Shown: positions 31,405 to 36,125 of the stretch, piece by piece
Numbering within the stretch: position 1 is the first letter of the stretch
Layout: each line of letters opens with the position of its first letter
NCBI GenBank assembly: GCA_025935195.1
Contig: JAICVS010000030.1
Coordinates: forward strand, 1-36,125
Source of the DNA: Ktedonobacterales bacterium
GTDB lineage: Bacteria; Chloroflexota; Ktedonobacteria; Ktedonobacterales; JADMIN01
DNA: 36,125 bases
Reading direction: 5' to 3'
Made by a program: the position numbers and the translations under genes
Notes under the pieces: generated by a model
Databases searched by the model: none
Told to the model about the DNA's origin: nothing
What the model saw: only the letters and a program-made list of their open reading frames with translations

Positions 31405-33351
31405 ATGGACTCGGATCAAGAGAATCAGGATCAGGGGCAGATGCGGCCCGGCCCAGGCGACGAGGAGCCATCGGGCGGTCAGCCGGAGGGTCAGCCGGAG
31501 CGTGCCGGGGCGGGTGAGGTTGCTGAGGAAGCCGTTGAGGCGACACCCAGCGAGTTCCCTGAGGAGCCGGAGGCGCCGGAGGCGCTGCGCATCGAGATTG
31601 ACCTCGTGGAGGGCGATCTCAGCATCCGCGGCGGCGCGGCGCGGGTGGAGCTGGACGCCGACGGCGATGAGCTGGACGACGATCTGGTCGAGCATCGCCA
31701 CGGTGTGCTGCGCTTCACACGCCTGCCCGACGACAGCGAGCTGCGCGTGCCCGACGGGACGCATGTGCTGGTGCGCCAGGTCTATGGCGATCTGAGTGTC
31801 GAGCATCTGGACGGCTACGTGCAGGCACAACGAGTGGGCGGCGATGTCGAGCTGGAGTTCGTCGCGGTCTGCGAGCTGGGGCACGTGGCCGGCGAGCTGG
31901 AAGCGCGGCATGGCGGCGCGCTGCGGGCGCGGACGGTGCTGGGCGACGCGGCGATTGACGACTATGACGAGGAGCCGATGATCGGCACCGTCGCCGGCGA
32001 TCTGGAGGTGTCGAACCTGCGCGCCTTCGAGCTGCGCGAGGCGGTCGGCGGCGATCTGACGGTGGATCGCTGCGGCGTTGCCACACTGGCCGGCACGATC
32101 GGCGGCGATCTCACCGCGCGCCGCTCCATCGTGATCGTGCACGGCAGTGCCATTGGCGGCGATGTCGAGATCGCGTCGGCGCGTGAAGTGGTGCTGGCCG
32201 CGGTCGGCGGCGATTTCACGGTACGTGGAGCGACCGGGCCGGTGGAGGTATCCAGCGTTGGCGGCGACGCCGATGTGCGCGAGGCGGCGGGACACGTGCG
32301 CATCAGCACGGTCGGCGGCGACCTGACTATCGCTAACGCCAGCGCCGGCCTGATGGTGCGCCGGGTGGGCGGCGACGCCGAGATTGACACGATGTTGTAC
32401 CCACACGCCGAGTACGACGTACATGCTGGTGGAGATATCTCGCTGCGCGTGCGCGGCGAGGTCAACGCGCGGTTCGTCGCCCAGACGACGGGCGGCGAGA
32501 TCCGCACGCGCCTGCCGCTCACCGTGGAGCGCGGGCGGCGGCGCAATCTGGTTGGGGTGATCGGTCGCGGCGAGGCTGCGGTCACGCTGCGTAGTGATGG
32601 CGGCGACATCAGTATCGCCGCGACGGATCGTTTCGAGGAGGAACGCACGATGGGTGACGAGTTTGTGGGGCGCGAGGGTGATGAGCGCGAGGGCCGCGGC
32701 GGCGCCGCGCCGCGCACCTGGGAAGGCAATGTGGGCCGGCATCGCTTCCGCGTCCGCTGGGACCGCGGGCCGGGCCATGCCAACGTCCACTTCCAGGGGC
32801 CATTCACCGAGGACGCGGATCCGGACGGCGTGGGCCAGAGCGGCTCGCGTGACTTCGGCTTTCATTGGGACCGCACCGAGGGCGCGCGCGTGTACGGCGA
32901 GTATGAGCAGCGCCTGAACGAGCTGCGCGACAAGGCCGAGCGGGTGGCGCGCAAGGCCGCCGAGCAGGCGCAGGACTACGCGGAGAAGGCGTCGCGCCGG
33001 GCGCGCGAGACGGATTGGGAGTCGGTCGGCCGCGAGGTGCGCTCCGCTGTCGAGAAGGCGATGGCCGATCTGGAGGACGCCTTCGGGCAGGTGCGGCGCG
33101 AGTGGGAGACGCGCCGGCCGTCCGGGTCGTCCACCGCGGAGGGCGGCAAGCCGGGCGCGCAGCGTGTGCGCATCGAGTACGACGACGAGGGCGACGCGAT
33201 GGGCGGCGGCACGTCGGAGGCGCACGGTGGCGGCACACCGGGCATGAGCCGCGACGAGGCCGAGGCCGCGCGCCGAGGCATTCTCGAAGAGCTGCGCAAC
33301 GGCGCGATCACGCTCGACGAGGCAGAGCGACGCCTCAACGAGCTGCGCTGA
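31405..33351 (+). CDS. YvlB/DUF4097-like beta-helix protein with VGGD repeats, amphipathic region and SHOCT-like C-terminus
   Basis: A 648-residue protein without signal peptide. Residues 1-60 are acidic and disordered. Residues about 60-400 hold repeats of roughly 20-22 residues, each ending in a GGD turn (VGGDVELEF, AGDLEVSNL, VGGDLTVDR, IGGDLTARR, IGGDVEIAS, VGGDFTVRG, VGGDADVRE, VGGDLTIAN, VGGDAEIDT), which should stack as a right-handed beta-helix like DUF4097/YvlB. Then come a basic linker, an alanine-rich coiled coil (YEQRLNELRDKAERVARKAAEQAQDYAEKASRRARE) and the module RRGILEELRNGAITLDEAERRLNELR. ATG 31405 follows AAGGG. In Bacillus YvlB belongs to an envelope-stress operon (family knowledge), so a membrane-stress role is possible here. 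It is much longer than typical YvlB. Confidence 0.85.
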   Translation: MDSDQENQDQGQMRPGPGDEEPSGGQPEGQPERAGAGEVAEEAVEATPSEFPEEPEAPEALRIEIDLVEGDLSIRGGAARVELDADGDELDDDLVEHRHGVLRFTRLPDDSELRVPDGTHVLVRQVYGDLSVEHLDGYVQAQRVGGDVELEFVAVCELGHVAGELEARHGGALRARTVLGDAAIDDYDEEPMIGTVAGDLEVSNLRAFELREAVGGDLTVDRCGVATLAGTIGGDLTARRSIVIVHGSAIGGDVEIASAREVVLAAVGGDFTVRGATGPVEVSSVGGDADVREAAGHVRISTVGGDLTIANASAGLMVRRVGGDAEIDTMLYPHAEYDVHAGGDISLRVRGEVNARFVAQTTGGEIRTRLPLTVERGRRRNLVGVIGRGEAAVTLRSDGGDISIAATDRFEEERTMGDEFVGREGDEREGRGGAAPRTWEGNVGRHRFRVRWDRGPGHANVHFQGPFTEDADPDGVGQSGSRDFGFHWDRTEGARVYGEYEQRLNELRDKAERVARKAAEQAQDYAEKASRRARETDWESVGREVRSAVEKAMADLEDAFGQVRREWETRRPSGSSTAEGGKPGAQRVRIEYDDEGDAMGGGTSEAHGGGTPGMSRDEAEAARRGILEELRNGAITLDEAERRLNELR

Positions 33352-33412
33352 GGCGCGAAGCCAGGCGCGAAACAGGGACCACAACAGGGCGCGATCCCAG
33401 TCGCACCGCGGG

Positions 33413-33437
33413 CGGCCATCCCTTCTTGGGGTGGCCG
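33413..33437. terminator. Hairpin between the beta-helix gene and plsY
   Basis: CGGCCATCCC pairs with GGGGTGGCCG (one G-T pair) around TTCTT, between two convergent stops; it could serve both strands. Confidence 0.65.
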
Positions 33438-33482
33438 TTCGTGGTGTCTTGGCTTGATGCCACAGTGACGAGGGGCACTGGC

Positions 33483-34148
33483 TTAGCGGGCTGGCTGGCC
33501 GAGCTTGCGCTCGGTTCCATGGAGGAGGCGTTCGATGTTGTCGCGGTGGGCGAGGATGACGAACAAGCCACCGGCGAGCGCGAAGATGGCGTGGGGCAGG
33601 TAGTCGTGGCCGGTGAGCGCGAGCGCCAGCGCGGCGAGGCCGGCCGCCGCGGCGGCGACAATCGAGCCGAGAGAGACGTAGCGGGTGAGCGCGATGGGCA
33701 CGATCAGCGCGATCACGGCGATCAGCACGGCGGCCGGCGACATCGCCAGGATCGCGCCACCGCCGGTGGCGACGCCACGGCCGCCGGAGAAGCCAATGAA
33801 GATCGAGAAGTTGTGGCCGAGCAGGGCGCCCGCCGCCGCGATGGCCTCGGCCGTCGCCTGGAGGTTGTGCGGGCCGCCCCGCGCGCCGAGCGGCTCGGGG
33901 AAGAAGAGGAAGCGCGCCAGCAGCACCGCCGCGACGCCCTTGCCGACATCGAGCGCGACGACCAGCAGCGCCGGCCCCACGCCGGCCGAGCGCATGACAT
34001 TGGTCGCGCCGGTCTTGCCGCTGCCGAGCGTGCGCGGGTCCACACGGCCGAAGAGGCGTCCCACGATCACGCCGCTGGGCACAGAGCCAAGCAGGTATCC
34101 AGCCACTGCCGCTACGGCGAACCGCAGCACGACTTCGACAGGCGACAT
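33483..34148 (-). CDS. plsY: Glycerol-3-phosphate acyltransferase PlsY
   Basis: An integral membrane enzyme of 221 residues that transfers an acyl group from acyl-phosphate to glycerol 3-phosphate, the first step of phospholipid synthesis in most bacteria. The three conserved cytoplasmic motifs are present: GYLLGSVPSGVIVGRLFG, DPRTLGSGKTGATNVMRSAG and LLGHNFSIFIGFSGGRGVATGGG. They are separated by hydrophobic helices (VVLRFAVAAVAGYLLG, ALLVVALDVGKGVAAVLLARFLFF, AVLIAVIALIVPIAL, SLGSIVAAAAAGLAALALAL, HAIFALAGGLFVILAH). ATG 34148 (MSPVEVVLRF) starts at the first helix; the track's 34244 adds an implausible basic stretch. It stands alone, with no plsX in the window. HRDNIERLLHGTERKLG is a normal family C-terminus. 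Confidence 0.95.
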   Translation of the reverse strand: MSPVEVVLRFAVAAVAGYLLGSVPSGVIVGRLFGRVDPRTLGSGKTGATNVMRSAGVGPALLVVALDVGKGVAAVLLARFLFFPEPLGARGGPHNLQATAEAIAAAGALLGHNFSIFIGFSGGRGVATGGGAILAMSPAAVLIAVIALIVPIALTRYVSLGSIVAAAAAGLAALALALTGHDYLPHAIFALAGGLFVILAHRDNIERLLHGTERKLGQPAR

Positions 34149-34339
34149 TGCCCACGATCCTCTCCGCGGCTGCGCGCGCGCCCGGATGGAGGCGGATCCA
34201 ACTCGCTTCCGGCGGCTCCCGGCGGCGCGGACCGCAACGCCCACATGCTACAGCCCCGGCGCGGGCGGCGTCAACGGGGAATGAGGGGAATGAGCCGTAT
34301 CTCACTCTGGCCACGACGCCAGGAGCATGTGAGCCGCTA

Positions 34340-34390
34340 ATGTTGACTGGATTAGTGAACATTGCCGTTTTTGCCGCTTTTCGATTTTGT
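34340..34390. repeat. Dispersed intergenic repeat R1, copy b
   Basis: Matches copy a (10307-10357): ATGTTGACTGG, a variable 10-nt stretch, then CATTGCCGTTTTTGCCGCTTTT and GATTTTGT. The block lies upstream of plsY, again followed by a GGCAAAAG array. Confidence 0.8.
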
Positions 34391-34446
34391 ATTGGAAGGG
34401 GTCGCGGGCGGATTAGGGATTCAAGCGGGTTTGCGGGGCGCGGAGA

Positions 34447-34537
34447 TGGCAATTCGCGGCAAGATCGCGGCAAAAGTGGCAAGGGGGATGGCAAAAGTGG
34501 CAACATGGGCGGCAAAAGTGGCAAGGGGGATGGCAAT
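34447..34537 (+). repeat. GGCAAAAGTGGCAAG degenerate tandem array
   Basis: Repeated units GCGGCAAAAGTGGCAAG, GGGGATGGCAAAAGTGGCAA and GGCGGCAAAAGTGGCAAGG follow repeat R1b. A shorter form occurs after R1a at 10435-10460. The unit is complementary to the R1 core TTGCCGTTTTTGCCGC, so the pair could fold into a long imperfect stem. The rest of the 34149-34853 gap shows no coding frame that I can support. Confidence 0.75.
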
Positions 34538-34783
34538 GGCTCTCCCCCCCACCCCTCTTTCCCGCGAGGGAAGGGGCAGTGGGGCGAAGGGTCGTGGCGG
34601 ATGGCAAGAGGCGGCGGATCGTGGCGGCGCTGAGAGGCGAAACTGAGCGCGGTGGGGCGGGAGGGGAGGGGATGGGGGAGTTGGGGAGCCATAGCGTACA
34701 CCAGCGGACGTGAAGGGGAACGAATGTTCTTCCGACCAGTGTACCACGGGTGAAAGGCTGGCGCAAGGGAGCCGGCGGCGGGA

Positions 34784-34806
34784 AGGGCGCGGCATGCCAC
34801 GTCCCT
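34784..34806. repeat. GCATGC-centred palindrome, copy b
   Basis: AGGGCGCGGCATGCCACGTCCCT is nearly self-complementary and matches the copy at 10919-10938. It lies 48 bp past the stop of the minus-strand membrane protein gene, mirroring the position of copy a. Confidence 0.65.
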
Positions 34807-34853
34807 CCTCTGCTTTGTCGTTGCTTTGTCCTCAGAGTGGGCGGCGCGCGGGG

Positions 34854-35252
34854 CTATTCGTCGGGGGTGGGGTGCCGTTCGTGATGCAGGTGCGCGCCGA
34901 TCAGCGCGAGCGCCATCCAGATGACGGCGACGAGGAACAGGGTGGTAGATGCCTGGTGCAGCGGCATGCGCTCCGGCAGGGCGAGGCCGATCCACGCCGC
35001 CACCGTCAGCACGGGCGCCGCCAGGAAGCCGCCCAGCACGCAGAGTGTGGCCGACGTCTCCACCAGCCAGTGTCGCGCTTGCGGGTGCGCGACGACCAAC
35101 GCCAGCCAGGTCAAGCACGCCGCCAGCGCCAGGGGCAGGGCACGCGGGGCGCGCGCCATCATCCGCTCACACTTCTTTAGCAGACCCAGCGCCGCCGCGC
35201 GCGGCTCCCGCACGCCGACGCCGCGTAACCGGGCTACGCTGATTGAACCCAC
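34854..35252 (-). CDS. Small membrane protein of unknown function
   Basis: A 132-residue protein not recognised by family. Hydrophobic segments at about 38-57 (ALPLALAACLTWLALVVAH), 65-93 (VETSATLCVLGGFLAAPVLTVAAWIGLALP) and 101-120 (ASTTLFLVAVIWMALALIGAHL) predict three or four membrane helices. The N-terminal 30 residues are basic and amphipathic, and the C-terminus ends HLHHERHPTPDE. GTG 35252 has GGGAGG 7 bp upstream, which supports the full-length start; ATG codons for MMARAP further in are alternatives. It stands alone between the plsY upstream repeats and the endonuclease gene. No function can be inferred from neighbours. Confidence 0.65.
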   Translation of the reverse strand: MGSISVARLRGVGVREPRAAALGLLKKCERMMARAPRALPLALAACLTWLALVVAHPQARHWLVETSATLCVLGGFLAAPVLTVAAWIGLALPERMPLHQASTTLFLVAVIWMALALIGAHLHHERHPTPDE

Positions 35253-35498
35253 GATAACGCCTCCCTAGTTCGAGCCGGAGTGTCTGGCTGTGTCTCGCCG
35301 GCAATGCGCCGTGAGGATCGCCGTCCGCCGCCGCATCGCTCGGAACCATCGCTGAACTCATCAGGATGATGATCCGTTGCGCCGCCGCTCGTGGAGACAC
35401 TCGCCATGGCAGCAGCGCCATGACTTGCATCCTTCATCGTCTCCACCTGACACAACGGCATCCACTAGCATGTGTAACGCCTCTCGCCTGTCTCGGTA

Positions 35499-36125
35499 TC
35501 AACGCTCGGCCGCCACCAGCGCCCAATAGTACACGCATTCTGGCCGCAAGGGACAGCGCTCACAGGCGGGTGTACGCGCATGGCATATTTGTCTGCCGTG
35601 CCGGATCAGATCCACATGCATGGTGTGCCGCCATGCGGGTGGGATGAGGCGCGCGAGCGTGTCGTGCGCCGCCTCCGCTGATACGGTAGCACCGATCAGG
35701 CCCAGCCGCCGTGAAACGCGCCACACGTGCGTATCCACTGGGAAGGCCGGCTGGCCCAGGGAGAAAAGCAAGACGCATGCCGCGGTCTTTGGTCCGACAC
35801 CTGGAAATGATTGCAAATAGCGCTGCGCCTCTTGCAGCGGCAGCGCGGCGAGCAGGTCAAGCGCCAGCGGCTCACCGGCGAGCCGCTCGGTCAGCTCGCG
35901 CAGGATGGCCTGGATGCGCTCGGCTTTCACGCGCGCCAGCCCGCCCACGCGGATGGCGTCGGCGACGCGCTCGGCTGGGGCGTCGCGCACGGCCTCCCAG
36001 GTGGGGAAGCGGCGTACCAGCTCGTCGTACGCGCGGCCGGTGTTGACGTCGGAGGTGTGCTGCGAGACAACCGTCGCGATCAGGCCGCCGCGCGCCTCGC
36101 CGTCCGGCTCCCAGGGCGGGATGCC
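35499..36125 (-). CDS. Endonuclease III-like DNA glycosylase (HhH-GPD, iron-sulfur), 5'-truncated by window edge
   Basis: A base-excision repair glycosylase/AP lyase of the endonuclease III superfamily. The frame stays open past the track's start at 35990 to the window end, adding GIPPWEPDGEARGGLIATVVSQHTSDVNTGRAYDEL in part, typical of the family N-terminus, so the start is outside. The helix-hairpin-helix LQSFPGVGPKTAACVLLF contains the catalytic Lys, PAFPVDTHVWRVSRRLG contains the catalytic Asp, and CHARTPACERCPLRPEC is the C-x6-C-x2-C-x5-C iron-sulfur loop. SQHTSDVN in place of the usual SQ-T-D groups it with Nth-like variants rather than classic Nth. Substrate preference is not certain. 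Confidence 0.9.
   Translation of the reverse strand, partial: GIPPWEPDGEARGGLIATVVSQHTSDVNTGRAYDELVRRFPTWEAVRDAPAERVADAIRVGGLARVKAERIQAILRELTERLAGEPLALDLLAALPLQEAQRYLQSFPGVGPKTAACVLLFSLGQPAFPVDTHVWRVSRRLGLIGATVSAEAAHDTLARLIPPAWRHTMHVDLIRHGRQICHARTPACERCPLRPECVYYWALVAAER

Noticed and set aside
30169-35118. 1649-residue minus-strand ORF
   Set aside because: It runs antisense across the DUF2089 operon, plsY and repeats. The translation is Arg/Pro/His-rich without domains, a shadow produced by high GC.

Overview
The window is about 36 kb of GC-rich bacterial chromosome. Strong antisense ORFs are everywhere, which is a codon-bias effect of the high GC. No rRNA or other direct taxonomic marker is present. 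The gene mix suggests a soil or thermophile-type Chloroflexota bacterium: large secreted LEPPDQ/WGDYS proteins, remnants typical of Chloroflexota propeller and LamG-like proteins, a Uma2-family gene, a TnpB-only insertion element, a DUF2089 plus beta-helix operon, a membrane-free GAF chemoreceptor and a lone Flp pilin. That assignment is inference.

Layout. (1) 1-10.2 kb: the 3' part of an oligopeptide ABC ATPase, a small Xre regulator, a cytoplasmic chemoreceptor, an M20 peptidase, a TnpB element with both end hairpins, an FKBP prolyl isomerase, a PQQ-propeller lipoprotein, and a cyclophilin followed 3 bp later by a metallophosphoesterase. (2) 10.2-11.6 kb: a repeat-rich gap containing a strong promoter with no recognised gene, a small hypothetical gene, and tRNA-Val(GAC) with its own promoter and terminator. 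(3) 11.7-22.3 kb: four paralogous secreted proteins (A, B, C on the minus strand, D on the plus strand) with a small lipoprotein between A and B. (4) 22.3-30 kb: M20 dipeptidase, Flp pilin, acetamidase/formamidase-like enzyme, AI-2E-family permease, orphan OmpR-type regulator, pterin carbinolamine dehydratase, a frameshifted Uma2 gene, a small helical protein and two decayed gene ends. (5) 30.2-36.1 kb: a three-gene DUF2089 / unknown / beta-helix operon behind a near-consensus promoter, plsY, a second repeat-rich gap, a small membrane protein and the 5'-truncated part of an endonuclease III-like gene.

The most unusual feature is the 5' region of the secreted-protein cluster. Four loci (upstream of A, C and D, plus an orphan copy upstream of B) carry a purine box (GGAAAGGAG-like), a hairpin whose two arms differ between copies but still pair, and a nearly invariant CGAGAGAGAAGGTTCC-ATG start region, degenerate in D. 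For A, C and D I also find sigma70-like promoters about 310 nt before the start codon. This looks like a cis-acting RNA leader shared by an expanding family of secreted proteins. I do not recognise it as a known riboswitch.

Other patterns are 9-bp tandem repeats directly after three plus-strand stop codons, and a compound dispersed repeat (a 51-bp block, a GGCAAAAG array and a GCATGC palindrome) present in the same order in two distant intergenic regions. All calls come from reading the sequence and the supplied ORFs; no database or folding program was used.
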